Source of the DNA: Oscillospiraceae bacterium
Lineage (GTDB): Bacteria; Bacillota; Clostridia; Oscillospirales; Oscillospiraceae
Length of the DNA stretch: 64,000 bases
Direction: 5' to 3'
NCBI GenBank assembly: GCA_021203045.1
Contig: JAJQBY010000040.1
Span: 1-64,000, forward strand
In this document: piece after piece, positions 20,503 to 32,096 of the stretch
Numbering within the stretch: the first letter of the stretch is position 1
Layout: every line of letters starts with the position of its first letter
Translations under genes and position numbers: made by a program
The notes under the pieces: model-generated
The model's database searches: none
What the model saw: the letters and a program-made list of their open reading frames with translations, nothing else
What the model was told of the DNA's origin: nothing

Positions 20503-21720
20503 ATGTCTGACATCAAAAAAGTAGTTCTTGCCTATTCCGGCGGCCTGGATACATCCATCATTATCCCCTGGCTGAAGGAGCATTATAATAACTGCGAGGT
20601 CATCGCCGTGGCCGCAAACGTGGGTCAGGGCGATGAACTGGAGGGCCTGGAGGAAAAGGCCATCAAGACCGGCGCATCCAAGCTGTATGTGCTGGACCTG
20701 ACGGACGACTATGTAGACAACTACATCATCCCCACCATGAAGGCCGGAGCAATTTATGAGGAATACCTCCTCGGCACCAGCCACGCCCGGCCCTGCATCG
20801 GCAAGGCCCTGGTAGAGGTAGCCCTCAAGGAGGGCGCGGACGCCATCGCCCACGGCTGCACCGGCAAGGGCAACGACCAGGTCCGGTTCGAGCTGGCCAT
20901 CAAGCATTTCGCCCCCAACATGAAGATCATCGCCCCCTGGCGGGAGTGGGACATCAAGAGCCGTGATGAGGAGATCGATTATGCCGAGACCCATCACATC
21001 CCCCTGCGCATCAACCGGGAGACCAACTACTCCAAGGATAAAAACCTCTGGCACCTGTCCCATGAGGGTCTTGACCTGGAGGACCCCGCCAACGAGCCCC
21101 AGTACGAGAAGGAGGGCTTTTTGGAAATGGGCGTCTCCCCCATCCAGGCTCCGGACAAGCCCACCTATGTGACCATTGACTTCGACAAGGGCGTTCCCGT
21201 TGCCCTGGACGGCGTAAAGATGAGCGCCAAGAACATCATCTATCAGCTGAACGCCATCGGCGGCGCCAACGGCATCGGCCTGCTGGATATCGTGGAGAAC
21301 CGGCTGGTCGGCATGAAATGCCGGGGCGTTTACGAGACCCCGGGCGGCGCAATTCTGTATAAGGCCCACAGTGTTCTGGAGAGCATCTGCCTGGACAAGA
21401 TGACCGCCCATGAGAAGCAGAAGCTGTCCATCACCTTCGCGGAGCTGGTGTATAACGGCCAGTGGTTCACCCCCCTGCGGGAGGCCCTCTCTGCTTTTGT
21501 GGATAAGACCCAGGAGAAGGTCACCGGCACCGTGCGGCTGAAGCTGTATAAGGGCAACATGATAAACGCCGGCGTCACCAGCCCCTACAGCCTGTATTCT
21601 GAGGAGATCGCCACCTTCGGCGAGTCCGATTACAATCAGGCCGACGCCCAGGGCTTCATAAACCTCTATGGTCTTCCCATTAAGGTGCAGGCCATGGTGG
21701 ACGCTCAGAACCATGAATAA
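20503..21720 (+). CDS. argG: Argininosuccinate synthase
   Basis: [36 protein letters not shown]. Confidence 0.97.
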   Translation: MSDIKKVVLAYSGGLDTSIIIPWLKEHYNNCEVIAVAANVGQGDELEGLEEKAIKTGASKLYVLDLTDDYVDNYIIPTMKAGAIYEEYLLGTSHARPCIGKALVEVALKEGADAIAHGCTGKGNDQVRFELAIKHFAPNMKIIAPWREWDIKSRDEEIDYAETHHIPLRINRETNYSKDKNLWHLSHEGLDLEDPANEPQYEKEGFLEMGVSPIQAPDKPTYVTIDFDKGVPVALDGVKMSAKNIIYQLNAIGGANGIGLLDIVENRLVGMKCRGVYETPGGAILYKAHSVLESICLDKMTAHEKQKLSITFAELVYNGQWFTPLREALSAFVDKTQEKVTGTVRLKLYKGNMINAGVTSPYSLYSEEIATFGESDYNQADAQGFINLYGLPIKVQAMVDAQNHE

Positions 21721-23047
21721 TCTCTGGGGCGGCGCGGTAGCCGAGACAGCCAAGGCCCTGAATTCCTCCATCGCCGTGGACAGCCGCATGTGGCGGGAGG
21801 ATATTCAGGGCTCCCTGGCCCACAGCGCCATGCTGACGGCCCAGGGCATCCTCTCTCCGGAGGACGGTCAGGCCATCCAGGAGGGGCTTACCGGCATACT
21901 GAATGATATAGAGAGCGGCGCGCTCCAGATCGACATGGGCGCAGAGGATATCCACACCTTTGTGGAAATGGAGCTGACCGCCCGCATCGGCGACGCAGGC
22001 AAGCGCCTGCACACCGCCCGAAGCCGGAATGACCAGGTAGCCACAGATCTGCGCCTCTATCTCCGGAATCAGGAGGACGAGCTTCTCTCTCTTATCCATG
22101 ATGTGATAAAGGCCCTGCGGGATAAGGCGGCAGAATATGCGGACGCTGTAATGCCGGGTTATACCCATCTTCAGCGGGCCCAGCCCGTCACTCTGGGTCA
22201 TTATCTGTGCGCCTATGCCATGATGCTGACCCGGGACGCGGGGCGGATAAAGGACGCAAGAACGCGCCTGAATCAGTGTCCCTTGGGCGCATGCGCTCTT
22301 GCAGGCACCACCTTCCCCACGGACCGCTCCATGACCGCCGCCGCGCTGGGCTTCGACGGCCCGTGTCTCAACAGCATGGACGCAGTTTCCGACCGGGACT
22401 TCTGCGTGGAGCTGATGAGCGCCTGCAGCCTGATCATGACTCACCTGAGCCGGCTCTCTGAGGAGCTTGTGCTGTGGTCCAGTCTGGAATTCGGCTTTGT
22501 CACCCTGCCGGAGGGCTTTGTCACCGGCTCCTCTATTATGCCGCAGAAGAAAAACCCGGATATGGCGGAGCTAATCCGCGGCAAGACCGGCCGGGTGTAT
22601 GGCGATCTGACCGCCCTGCTGACTGTTTTGAAGGGCCTTCCTCTTGCCTATAACAAGGATATGCAGGAGGACAAGCAGGCCGTCTTTGACGCAGTAGATA
22701 CGGCAAAGCTGTGCCTGTCCGTCATGGCCCCCATGGTGGCCGGCATGACCCCCCATCCGGAAGCCATGCGCAAAGCCGCCGGCACCGGCTTCATAAACGC
22801 CACAGACTGCGCCGACTGGCTGGTGGCTCACGGTGTTCCCTTCCGGGAGGCCTATGGCATTGCTGCCGGTCTTGTCCACGCGGGGACGCCTCTGGAGGAG
22901 GTCTCTATCCAGACCTATCAGGCCGCCTGTCCCGTCTTCGATGAGAGCATTTATGACGCCGTAGACCTGGACAACTGTGTCCGCCGCCGGAACCTCCCCG
23001 TAGCAGATGAGATCGCGTTTTTGGATGAGTTTCTGGCTAAAAATTAA
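21713..23047 (+). CDS. argH: Argininosuccinate lyase
   Basis: [23 protein letters not shown] signature; overlaps argG stop; start trimmed from ORF 21668. Confidence 0.97.
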   Translation: MNNLWGGAVAETAKALNSSIAVDSRMWREDIQGSLAHSAMLTAQGILSPEDGQAIQEGLTGILNDIESGALQIDMGAEDIHTFVEMELTARIGDAGKRLHTARSRNDQVATDLRLYLRNQEDELLSLIHDVIKALRDKAAEYADAVMPGYTHLQRAQPVTLGHYLCAYAMMLTRDAGRIKDARTRLNQCPLGACALAGTTFPTDRSMTAAALGFDGPCLNSMDAVSDRDFCVELMSACSLIMTHLSRLSEELVLWSSLEFGFVTLPEGFVTGSSIMPQKKNPDMAELIRGKTGRVYGDLTALLTVLKGLPLAYNKDMQEDKQAVFDAVDTAKLCLSVMAPMVAGMTPHPEAMRKAAGTGFINATDCADWLVAHGVPFREAYGIAAGLVHAGTPLEEVSIQTYQAACPVFDESIYDAVDLDNCVRRRNLPVADEIAFLDEFLAKN

Positions 23048-23063
23048 TTGACCTATACCAACA

Positions 23064-23092
23064 AGAGCCGCTCGATACTTCGGGCGGCTCTT
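23064..23092 (+). terminator. Terminator of argGH
   Basis: agagccgctcgatacttcgggcggctcttt. Confidence 0.7.
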
Positions 23093-23397
23093 TATCTATA
23101 TCTACCACACCAACCGTATGTATCTTCCCGTCCGGTTAGCAGTAAGGAACCATAATCCAATTTTGGCATGATTTTGACTGCTGCATGAACTATTTCACAA
23201 ACCAGCAATATCGCTAATATTCATCATAAATTTTTGTTTACTATTTTCCGTGATTATAATAACTTTTGTTGCTCTTTTGAGGCCGTCAGTAGTACAATAT
23301 AGACAAATGTCAGTGTCTCATGTCGTTCATTCATCGATGTTCGACAACCTACGGAAAATTCTATTAATGAATCGTTCCGAATAAAAGGAGGTCAAAA

Positions 23398-23922
23398 ATG
23401 AGCAACGAAACCAACTGTGCCATCGGATGCGCCGAATCGGAGCAGGCACTGCTTGACCGTGTGCGTCAGCTTTTGTCGAGCTATAAGGGCCAGCAGGGCT
23501 CTCTTATCCAGGCTCTTCATACTGTGCAGGGCGTATACGGCTATCTCCCCCTGGAGGTGCAGCGCATCGTCGCCGAGGAACTGGATATCCCCATTGCAGA
23601 GGTATCCGGTGTGACGACGTTCTATTCCTTCTTCTCCGACCAGCCGAGAGGCAAGCACACCATCCGCATCTGCCTGGGGACGGCGTGCTATGTGCGCGGC
23701 GGCGTATCCATCATGGACGCCCTGCAAAAGCAGCTTGGCATCACCGTAGGAAACACCACCAAGGACGGTATGTTCACCTTCGAGGTGGCAAGGTGTATTG
23801 GTGCCTGCGGCCTGGCCCCGGCTATGGTCATCGACACCACCATCTATCCCCAGGTGAAGCCTGACGATCTGGCCGGCATCATCGACAGCTGGTACAAAAA
23901 GGATGAGGAGGAGGGCGTCTGA
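23398..23922 (+). CDS. hydC: NuoE-like [2Fe-2S] subunit of NAD-linked [FeFe] hydrogenase
   Basis: LGTACYVRGG ... CIGACGLAP; upstream of NuoF-like and HydA. Confidence 0.88.
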   Translation: MSNETNCAIGCAESEQALLDRVRQLLSSYKGQQGSLIQALHTVQGVYGYLPLEVQRIVAEELDIPIAEVSGVTTFYSFFSDQPRGKHTIRICLGTACYVRGGVSIMDALQKQLGITVGNTTKDGMFTFEVARCIGACGLAPAMVIDTTIYPQVKPDDLAGIIDSWYKKDEEEGV

Positions 23923-25787
23923 TGTCTATATACACTCTCAAGCTCAACACCGTTAAGGATCTGGAGGAGCTGCGCCAGTCCTTCCAGGAAAGCACCACCG
24001 GCTACCGCCACACGATATATGTCTGCGGCGGCGCAGGGTGCAATTCCTCCAACAGCGACGCCATCGTGCAGGCACTGAAAAAGGCCATCACACTCCGGGG
24101 CCTGTCCCAGGAGGTGCGGCTGGTCGTCACCGGCTGCGTGGGCCTGTGCGCCCAGGGTCCCTGCATGATCGTCGACCCGGAAGGGGTGTTCTATGGCAAC
24201 CTGACCCCGGAAAAGATCAAGATGATCGTGGATAAGCACCTGATCGGCGGCAACGTCATCCGGGAATACTGCTATCAGGACACGGTCACCGGGGAGTATA
24301 TCCCTTACACCAAGGATCTGCCCTTCTTCTCCTCCCAGGTGAAGATCGCACTGCGGAACGTAGGCCGGATCGACTATTCCTCAATCGAGGACTACATAGG
24401 TCACGATGGATATTTTGCTCTGGCAAAGGTCCTGAACGAATACGGCCGTGAGCGCACCATTCAGGAGATCACCGACTCCGGCCTGCGGGGCCGCGGCGGC
24501 GCAGGCTTCCCCACCGGCACAAAATGGAAATCCGGCTTTGATCAGCCGGAGGGCCAGAAATATATCATCTGCAATGCGGACGAGGGCGACCCCGGCGCAT
24601 TCATGGACCGGAGCATTTTGGAGGGCGACCCCCACAGCATTGTGGAGGCCCTGCTCATCGGCGGTTACTGCATCGGCGCCAACAAGGGCTATGTTTACGT
24701 CCGCGCGGAATACCCCCTGGCAGTGGAGCGTCTGACCGAGGCCATTCAGCAGGCCCGGGATACCGGACTGCTGGGCGAGCACATCCTGGGCAGCGACTTC
24801 AACTTTGACATCGAAATACGCATCGGCGCCGGCGCCTTCGTCTGCGGCGAGGAGACGGCCCTGATAAACTCCATCGAGGGCCACCGCGGCGAGCCCCGGC
24901 AGAAGCCTCCCTTCCCCTTCCAGAGCGGTCTTTGGGGCTGCCCAACCACCATCAACAATGTGGAGACCCTGGCGAACGTCCCCGCCATCATCAACATGGG
25001 CGCGGAGAAATACGCCTCCTACGGCGTGGGCCGCTCCAAGGGTACCAAGGTCTTTGCTCTGGCCGGCGACCTGGTCAATTCCGGCATCATTGAGATCCCC
25101 ATGGGCATTCCCCTGCGGGACATCATCTTTAAGATCGGCGGCGGCATGAAGGACGGCAAGGCCTTTAAGGCTGTGCAGACCGGCGGTCCCTCCGGCGGCT
25201 GCCTGACCCAGGAGCATCTGGACGTATCTGTGGATTATGAATCCCTGACCCAGGCCGGCGCCATTATGGGCTCCGGCGGCCTGATCGCCATGGATGAGAA
25301 CACCTGCCTCGTGGATACCGCCCGCTATTTCGTGGACTTCGTGAAGGACGAAAGCTGCGGCCACTGCGTCCCCTGCCGGGATGGCACCACCCGTATGCTG
25401 GAGCTGCTGGAAAAGATCACCGGCGGCCAGGGCGAGATGGAGGATCTGGACAACCTGGAAATCCTGGCCCGCACCATCAGCCAGACTGCCATGTGCGCCC
25501 TGGGCCAGACCTCCCCGAACCCGGTCCTGACCACGCTGAAATATTTCAGAGACGAATATGTAGCCCACGTGCGGGACAAGAAATGCCCGGCCCATGTGTG
25601 CACGGCCCTGTTTACCTATACCATCGACAGCGACAAGTGCCGCGGCTGCACGCTCTGCGCCCGGAACTGCCCTGTAGACGCCATCTCCGGCGAAAAGGGC
25701 CAGCCCCACATCATTGATGCATCTGCCTGCATCAAGTGCGGCACCTGCAAGCAGAACTGCCGCTTCGACGCCATCGTGCTAAACTGA
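23922..25787 (+). CDS. hydB: NuoF-like flavin/Fe-S subunit of NAD-linked [FeFe] hydrogenase
   Basis: GLRGRGGAGFPTGTKW; CGHCVPCRDGT; C-terminal 2x[4Fe-4S] CRGCTLCARNCP, CIKCGTCKQNC. Confidence 0.93.
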   Translation: MSIYTLKLNTVKDLEELRQSFQESTTGYRHTIYVCGGAGCNSSNSDAIVQALKKAITLRGLSQEVRLVVTGCVGLCAQGPCMIVDPEGVFYGNLTPEKIKMIVDKHLIGGNVIREYCYQDTVTGEYIPYTKDLPFFSSQVKIALRNVGRIDYSSIEDYIGHDGYFALAKVLNEYGRERTIQEITDSGLRGRGGAGFPTGTKWKSGFDQPEGQKYIICNADEGDPGAFMDRSILEGDPHSIVEALLIGGYCIGANKGYVYVRAEYPLAVERLTEAIQQARDTGLLGEHILGSDFNFDIEIRIGAGAFVCGEETALINSIEGHRGEPRQKPPFPFQSGLWGCPTTINNVETLANVPAIINMGAEKYASYGVGRSKGTKVFALAGDLVNSGIIEIPMGIPLRDIIFKIGGGMKDGKAFKAVQTGGPSGGCLTQEHLDVSVDYESLTQAGAIMGSGGLIAMDENTCLVDTARYFVDFVKDESCGHCVPCRDGTTRMLELLEKITGGQGEMEDLDNLEILARTISQTAMCALGQTSPNPVLTTLKYFRDEYVAHVRDKKCPAHVCTALFTYTIDSDKCRGCTLCARNCPVDAISGEKGQPHIIDASACIKCGTCKQNCRFDAIVLN

Positions 25788-25800
25788 GGGAGGTAGTAAA

Positions 25801-27579
25801 ATGGTTGAACTGACAATTAACGGCAAGCACGTTTCCGCTCCCGACGGCTCTACGGTCATGGAGGCCGCGAAGCTGGCCGGTATAGACATCCCCCACCTGT
25901 GCCATCTCCCCGGCATCCATACCAACGGCTCCTGCCGTATCTGCGTGGTGGAGATCGAGGGCATGAAGAACCTGATGGCCTCCTGCATCGTAAAAGCCAC
26001 AGACGGCATGGTGGTGCATACCAGCACCGAGCGCGTCCGTTTGGCCCGGAAGATCATCTATGACCTGCTGATCTCCAACCATCCCCAGGACTGCACCTTC
26101 TGCTCCCGGAACCAGAACTGTGAGCTGCAGATTCTCGGCAGCACGCTGGGTATCCAGGAAACCCATATTCATGGTAAGAAAAGTCCTGCCCGTGTGGACA
26201 TCTCCCCGGCCATCGCCCGCAATTCCGCCAAGTGCATCCTGTGCCGCCGGTGCGTCACCGTGTGCCATGATGTGCAGGGCGTAGGCGTTATCTACGCCCA
26301 GAACCGGGGCTTCAACACGGTTATCGCTCCCGCCACATGCGCCCCGCTGGAGAGCACAGACTGCGCCATGTGCGGCCAATGCACACTGGTCTGCCCCACT
26401 GCCGCGCTGACAGAAACAGACAGCACAGAAAAGGTCTGGAACGCCCTGACGAACCCGGAGAAGCGGGTCATCGTCCAGGTGGCTCCCGCTGTCCGCGCCG
26501 CCCTAGGCGAAGACTTCCATATGCCTGTTGGTCAGCCTGTCACCGGAAAGCTGGCTACCGCTCTGCACGATCTGGGCTTTGACGATGTCTTCGACACCAA
26601 CTTTGCCGCCGACCTAACCATCATGGAGGAGGGCACGGAGCTGCTCCAGCGGCTGAAGGCCGCGTTGACCGGCGAAGGCGCCGTTCTTCCCATGATTACC
26701 TCCTGCTCCCCCGGCTGGATCAAGCACTGCGAGCACGCCTTCCCCAGCGAGCTTGACCATCTTTCCACCTGCAAGAGCCCTCACACCATGATGGGCGCGG
26801 TCATCAAGAGCTATTATGCAGAAAAGCTGGGCGTTGAACCCAAGGATATCTATGTAGTCTCCGTCATGCCCTGCACCGCAAAGAAATATGAGATTCAGCG
26901 GCCTGAGATGCAAAACGGCGGCTACCCCAACGTGGACGCCGTGATCACCACCCGGGAGCTGACCCGCATGATCCGCACCATGGGCATCGACTTCCCCAAC
27001 CTGCCGGACGGCAAATTCGATGCGCCTCTGGGCTTCTCCTCCGGCGCGGCGGATATCTTCGGCGTCACCGGCGGTGTGATGGAAGCCGCCCTGCGCACGG
27101 TGTATGAGCTGGTCACAGGCCGGGAGATGCCCGGCGAGAACCTGCATCTCAAGCCCATCATGGGTCTGGAAAAGATCAAGGAGGCCTCTCTCACCTTTGA
27201 GAATGTCAAGCCGGAGTACTCCTTCCTGGAGGGCGTCACCGCCCGCATCGCCGTCACCAGCGGCCTGAAAAACGCCGATGTGCTGATGGAGCAGGTCAAA
27301 AACGGCGAGAGCCCCTACCACTTCATCGAAGTCATGGGCTGCCCCGGCGGCTGCATCAACGGCGGCGGCCAGCCCCGTACCCTCGGTCATGTGGCCGATT
27401 ATCGGGAGCGCCGCATGCAGGCTCTTTACATCGAGGATGAGGGCAAGCAGGTCAGAAAGTCCCACGAGAACCCGGACATCATCGCCCTGTATGAAAACTA
27501 CCTGGGCGAGCCCTGCGGCCACAAATCCCACGAGCTGCTGCATACGACCTACACCCCTCGCGGGAAATTCGATCAATAA
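25801..27579 (+). CDS. hydA: [FeFe] hydrogenase catalytic subunit
   Basis: H-cluster motifs L1 TSCSPGWIKHCE, L2 MPCTAKKYE, L3 EVMGCPGGCINGGGQP; N-terminal [2Fe-2S] and ferredoxin domains. Confidence 0.96.
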   Translation: MVELTINGKHVSAPDGSTVMEAAKLAGIDIPHLCHLPGIHTNGSCRICVVEIEGMKNLMASCIVKATDGMVVHTSTERVRLARKIIYDLLISNHPQDCTFCSRNQNCELQILGSTLGIQETHIHGKKSPARVDISPAIARNSAKCILCRRCVTVCHDVQGVGVIYAQNRGFNTVIAPATCAPLESTDCAMCGQCTLVCPTAALTETDSTEKVWNALTNPEKRVIVQVAPAVRAALGEDFHMPVGQPVTGKLATALHDLGFDDVFDTNFAADLTIMEEGTELLQRLKAALTGEGAVLPMITSCSPGWIKHCEHAFPSELDHLSTCKSPHTMMGAVIKSYYAEKLGVEPKDIYVVSVMPCTAKKYEIQRPEMQNGGYPNVDAVITTRELTRMIRTMGIDFPNLPDGKFDAPLGFSSGAADIFGVTGGVMEAALRTVYELVTGREMPGENLHLKPIMGLEKIKEASLTFENVKPEYSFLEGVTARIAVTSGLKNADVLMEQVKNGESPYHFIEVMGCPGGCINGGGQPRTLGHVADYRERRMQALYIEDEGKQVRKSHENPDIIALYENYLGEPCGHKSHELLHTTYTPRGKFDQ

Positions 27580-27612
27580 GCGTCATTCTTCAAGCGTCAC
27601 AACACAAAACAG

Positions 27613-27640
27613 CCCCGGCGGGAATGTCCCGCCGGGGTTT
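27613..27640. terminator. Terminator between convergent hyd operon and 5'-nucleotidase
   Basis: ccccggcggga atg tcccgccgggg ttt. Confidence 0.8.
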
Positions 27641-27658
27641 GCTTTATGTTATGATGTT

Positions 27659-29743
27659 TTATGCGGCCGGGGTCACGCGACCGGCGGGAGCTACCTCATC
27701 GGGATAGATGGTGTAATCTCCGTTTTCCAGGAACTCACACCAGAGCTGAGCCATTTCGGAATTGGAGGCCACGATCTCCGTGCCGTCCGGCACGGTCATA
27801 TCGCCGCCGCCGACCTCCGCGGCGCAGCCAACCGTCCAATCATCATCCACCAGGTACTCCCCGTGGTCATAGATCAGCTCGTCCCCTACGGTCAGGGTCG
27901 TGACCTCGAAGGTATCCGGATCATAGGTGCAGGTCAGGCCCGCCACCTGATACATGTTATTGTTCTCCTCCCCGATCTTGGAGCAGGAGGTATTCATCAG
28001 ACTGACAAGCTCCTCTGCCGTGTACTCGGCATAGTAGATCTTCAAGGGGTTTGCAAAGACGGACAGCGCGTCCACCAGGGTGATGTCCCCCGCCTCGATG
28101 GAGGCGCGCACCCAGAAGCCGGGATACAGGGCGATGGATATCTCGTCCCCATCCCAAAGCTGCTGAGCAGTATAGAGGATGCCGTCGGCTACCAGGTCGC
28201 CCAGGTTCGTCTCATTGGCGCGGACCCCGCCGCCCACGTCGCCGGAGCTGATACGCTCACCGTTCAGGAAATACTCCGTGGTGGCATATACCTTTGTGTA
28301 GCCGTCCGCCTCCAGGCGGCCATAGCAGCGATCGACCGCAGCCTGGACCTCCTCGTCCGGCTGGATGCCTTCCCACTCGCCCTCGTCGTTGGTGGTAAGA
28401 TTCTCGCTGTCCTTGGCCACTACCTGGCCGTCCTTCAGATACAGATACAGCACGCCGATGGCCTCGCCCTTGCAGTTGGCCTGGTTCACAATGGTGTCGG
28501 ATTCAGATTCGTCAAACAGCCAGCCCTCGCCGTCATTGATGACGGAATGGGTGTGGGCGTCGATGATGGCGTCGATACCGGTGGTCTTCAGCGCCACCTG
28601 CGCAGAGTTGGTATCATTGGAGCTGGCCTCCGTGGAATCGGCTCCCATCCAGCCGGTGTGGCAGACCATAACCACCGCGCTGGCTCCGTCCGCGATCAGG
28701 GCGTCCGTCGCGTTCTGGGCCACGGTGATGGTGGACTGGCCGCCAGCAAAGTAGGCATCTGTGATGGAGCCGCCCTGGGTGGACTCTCCGAACAGCCCGA
28801 TCAGGGTGCCGTTCGCGGTCTCCACGATCACGCCGTCATCCAATACATTGTCTCCGGCGGTAAGGTTATAGCTCTCCAGATCGATGGCGCTGTAGTCGAT
28901 GGTGCCGTCCTCGTTCAGGGACAGGATATCGGAATAGAGATCTACAAATTCCTCTACTCCCACAGCGGGCTCATAGCTCTCCGCATAGGCCACCATGTCG
29001 ATGTCCTCAGATGCGTTCTGGTTCGCCAGCAGAGGGGTCAAGCCGCTCTCCTGGCTCAGGATGGACAGGAAGTATGTACCCAGGCCCTGATCGGTGATGC
29101 CGCCGTCGTTATTGCCCCAGGTGTAATAATCATAGATCATCGCCATGATATAGGGGATGTACTCGCCCTCGTACACATGGGCCGCAGCATAGCCGCCGGC
29201 ATACAGGTCGCCGCCGCTGACAGCCAGGACCAGGCTGTAGTTACCAGACTGCTCCAGCTGCGTCTTCAGGCCCTTCACATAGGGCTCAGTAGTCAAAAAG
29301 CCATGAGTGTCATTCGTGTGGACGATGGCCACCACCTCATCGTAATCACTGACGAACTGGACATTTCCGATAACCTGGCCATTTTCCACCGTATCGCTCT
29401 CAGAAAAGAACACGATCACAGGAAAATCTGCCTCCACCGTGGCCCCGTCCTCGATCTCCAGGCGGTCCACCACGCAGCTGTCCTCTACTGTCCAGGTCTC
29501 TCCGGCAGCTACGGTCACATCACCCAGGCTCTCGCCGTAGTCCTCGCCGGTATAGAGGTCCTCCAGGTCGAGGTCCAGATCCTCTGTCTCCTCATAGGCC
29601 CGATAGCCTATAACATTGTGTTCGCTTTATACCTCTTGGGTGGGGCCCCCGGCGGGTGCCGCCTCCTCTGTGGTGGGGTCTGCCGGCGCTGCCAGGCAGA
29701 AGGCCAGGCAAAGCACCAACAGCAGGCTTACAAATCGTTTCAT
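27659..29743 (-). pseudogene. Secreted bifunctional 2',3'-cyclic phosphodiesterase/5'-nucleotidase-like protein, interrupted by one in-frame TAA after the signal peptide
   Basis: Body 27659..29518 has VAIVHTNDTHGF and C-terminal nucleotidase features; upstream in-frame MKRFVSLLLVLCLAFCLAAPADPTTEEAAPAGGPTQEV*SEHNVIGYRAYEE...; TAA at 29629..29627. Confidence 0.8.
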
Positions 29744-29754
29744 TCGATCTCCTT

Positions 29755-30426
29755 TCAAGATGGTTTTTCCTCTTTTTCTCTCCCAAGGGCAGCCAGCAGC
29801 GCCTCAGGCTCAACCTGTGTCAGGGCGGCGGGAAGCGCCTCCCCCCGGCTGCATACAGCTGCCAGGTACTGACTTGACACATTCTTTACAATTACATTAT
29901 AATCCATAAATCCCCATTCTGGCAAGGGGTGTATTACATTTGTTTGAGAAAGAGTGAGAAATTCCTCATTACTGACCGCCTTGACCCACGCCTCCTTCCG
30001 GGTCCATATACGAAAAAAGGCCAGCTCCCGCTCCTCCTCCGGCTGGGCAGCAAGCCATTCCCGCTCTCCCCGATGAAAGCGTCTGGCGATGGAGAGCTTC
30101 ACCGGCCGCACCTGCTGCACGTCCGCCCCCACAGGCCCGTCCCCTATGGCACACAGCGCCAGGGGACCGGAATTCGAGAGACTGAAAAACACCGTCCCGT
30201 CCGCCGCCACAGGCTTTCCCGCTGGCAGACAAGATACCTGCATAGCAGGGTCAAAACCGTTTTCCTCCATGACCCAGCGCCACAGCAGACCCGTCCATAT
30301 ACTCTCCTCCCTGGCAGCCTGGCGGCGAAGCGCCGCCGCCCGTTCCTGCCGCCAGGCAGGCAGCAGCTCCATAGCGTCTTCCGGCAGGAAAGCGCCGCTC
30401 CAATCTGAAATATAAGCCTTTACCAT
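29755..30426 (-). CDS. 4'-phosphopantetheinyl transferase superfamily protein
   Basis: GPVGADVQQVRP ... FFRIWTRKEAWVKAV (Sfp-type W[TS]xKE motif). Confidence 0.88.
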   Translation of the reverse strand: MVKAYISDWSGAFLPEDAMELLPAWRQERAAALRRQAAREESIWTGLLWRWVMEENGFDPAMQVSCLPAGKPVAADGTVFFSLSNSGPLALCAIGDGPVGADVQQVRPVKLSIARRFHRGEREWLAAQPEEERELAFFRIWTRKEAWVKAVSNEEFLTLSQTNVIHPLPEWGFMDYNVIVKNVSSQYLAAVCSRGEALPAALTQVEPEALLAALGREKEEKPS

Positions 30427-30436
30427 ATATCAAGTC

Positions 30437-32002
30437 TCACCAATCCGGTTCGTACCAATAATTATATATCGTATAATTCTGAATATGGAACAGTGCCAGG
30501 TCCCCATGCCGCTCAGGGCGCGTATCCTCCAGCTCCACGTCATATATCCAGTCTATTCCATCCTCGGGGATAATCACCCAGCTATGGGCGCCATAAAATT
30601 GATTGACCTGACCGGCCACGATATAGGCCGTCTCTCCCAGAAGGCGGGCCAGAATACCGAAGGTCGCCGAATACCCATAGCAGGTCCCACCGCCGTTCTG
30701 GAAAAATCGCAGCGCTCTGGCGTATTCCCAGCCGGTGGTCCCCACATCCTCCGATGTCATATCCTCCGCCGTGACCAGATATTCAAAATTATCCCTGACA
30801 TACCGGTAGACCGCCGCCAGGGCCTCCTCCTGCTCCGGCAGGTCATTCGCGCCGCTCTCCTCCAGGGCCTGAGCCAGATAATCGTCCAGCTCCTCGCTGC
30901 CGGTGGTGTACCGTCCGTCAAGGCCAAAGGTCCAGACGCCGTAATCCATATCGCACATGATAGAGCCATCATCCCAGGCTGCATATAGCCAGCCATACAG
31001 CCGGTGGACGCCCGGCTCCGCCGTCTCCACGGTCCCCTCCGTCAGGGCGTCTGTGACATAGGTCCAGGCCCAGCTGTCCATGCTCATATCCTCCGGGATA
31101 TTTCCGGTGAAGAATAAAGCATCCTCATCAAGGGCCTCGGCCCGGCCGGCCAGCTGCACAAGAATGACGGCGATCTCCCCCCGGCGGAGCAGCTCGTTCT
31201 CCCCCCTGACCTCACCGCTCTCGCTGGTGACGCCGGCAGCCACATCCTCCGCCAGTGCCAATACGCGGGTCCGCTCTGTTCCCGAAAGACGGGAAGCCAG
31301 CCGTGCAAGGGTACCGGCAGTCCAATCCCTTGCGGCATACTGCCCGGGCATGAATTTCCCTCCTGCCACCTCCTCCAACAGCCCTGCCAGATACAGACCT
31401 GTGATGGCGTCATATGCCTCGCTCTCCCGGGTCACATCCGAATAAGGACAGTCCGCCCCCTCCGGCAGGCCGTCCAGCAAAGCCGCCAGCAGCAGACAGA
31501 ACTGGCCTCTGGTCATGCAGTCGTCCTCATGGAACAGTCCGTCTGCCGCCAGACTCATCAGGGCAGGATGATCTGTCTGATCTGCTACGGACAGTCTTAC
31601 ATCAGAGACCGGCGTTGTAACCACCACGGCTGTAGGCTCTGCCGTGGCCGCGGGCTCCGCCGTGGCTGTGGGTTCTGCCGTGGCTGTCGGTTCCGCTGTG
31701 GCTGTGGGTTCCGCCATAGCTGTGGGTTCCGCCATAGCTGTGGGTTCCGCCGTAGCCGTTGGCTCCGCTGTGGCTGTGGGTTCCGCCGTGGCTGTGGGCT
31801 CTGCCGTGGCTATGGGCTCCGCCGTGGCCGCAGACACGACGACAGCGGAGGACGCCGCAGCTTCCTCCGCTTCTCTGGCCGTTTCTTCTGTCCGGCTCAT
31901 AACAGCGTCCTCCTCCCTCACGGAAAGAGAGGAGCGCATTCCGGACAGCATGACAGCCAGCACTATCAGCACAAATCCAATATGTAAAAATCTATATCTC
32001 AT
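30437..32002 (-). CDS. Membrane-anchored SLH-like/transglutaminase-like protein with TAEPTA repeat linker
   Basis: GGTCYGYSATFGILARLLG, AHSWVII, YDVELED (Cys-His-Asp transglutaminase-like triad); SLH-like region; N-terminal TM. Confidence 0.82.
   Translation of the reverse strand: MRYRFLHIGFVLIVLAVMLSGMRSSLSVREEDAVMSRTEETAREAEEAAASSAVVVSAATAEPIATAEPTATAEPTATAEPTATAEPTAMAEPTAMAEPTATAEPTATAEPTATAEPAATAEPTAVVVTTPVSDVRLSVADQTDHPALMSLAADGLFHEDDCMTRGQFCLLLAALLDGLPEGADCPYSDVTRESEAYDAITGLYLAGLLEEVAGGKFMPGQYAARDWTAGTLARLASRLSGTERTRVLALAEDVAAGVTSESGEVRGENELLRRGEIAVILVQLAGRAEALDEDALFFTGNIPEDMSMDSWAWTYVTDALTEGTVETAEPGVHRLYGWLYAAWDDGSIMCDMDYGVWTFGLDGRYTTGSEELDDYLAQALEESGANDLPEQEEALAAVYRYVRDNFEYLVTAEDMTSEDVGTTGWEYARALRFFQNGGGTCYGYSATFGILARLLGETAYIVAGQVNQFYGAHSWVIIPEDGIDWIYDVELEDTRPERHGDLALFHIQNYTIYNYWYEPDW
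31620..31835 (-). repeat. 18-bp coding tandem repeat (~12 copies) encoding TAEPTA/MAEPTA
   Basis: Tandem units of the form gtgggttccgccgtggct read directly from sequence. Confidence 0.9.
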
Positions 32003-32096
32003 GCCCTACAACACGCCGCAGCAGCGCCCCGTTCCCATGGTTGGGAAGCGGGACGCTGCCCGTCAGGTTTGTTACTTCTTTTTCTCTGTCAGGAAA

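Noticed and set aside
27389-29872. 827-aa plus-strand ORF
   Set aside because: Overlaps the end of hydA in another frame and is antisense to the 5'-nucleotidase.
31620-31835. Possible CRISPR array
   Set aside because: Repeats are directly contiguous 18-bp coding units with no spacers; reads in frame as TAEPTA. No cas genes seen in the window.
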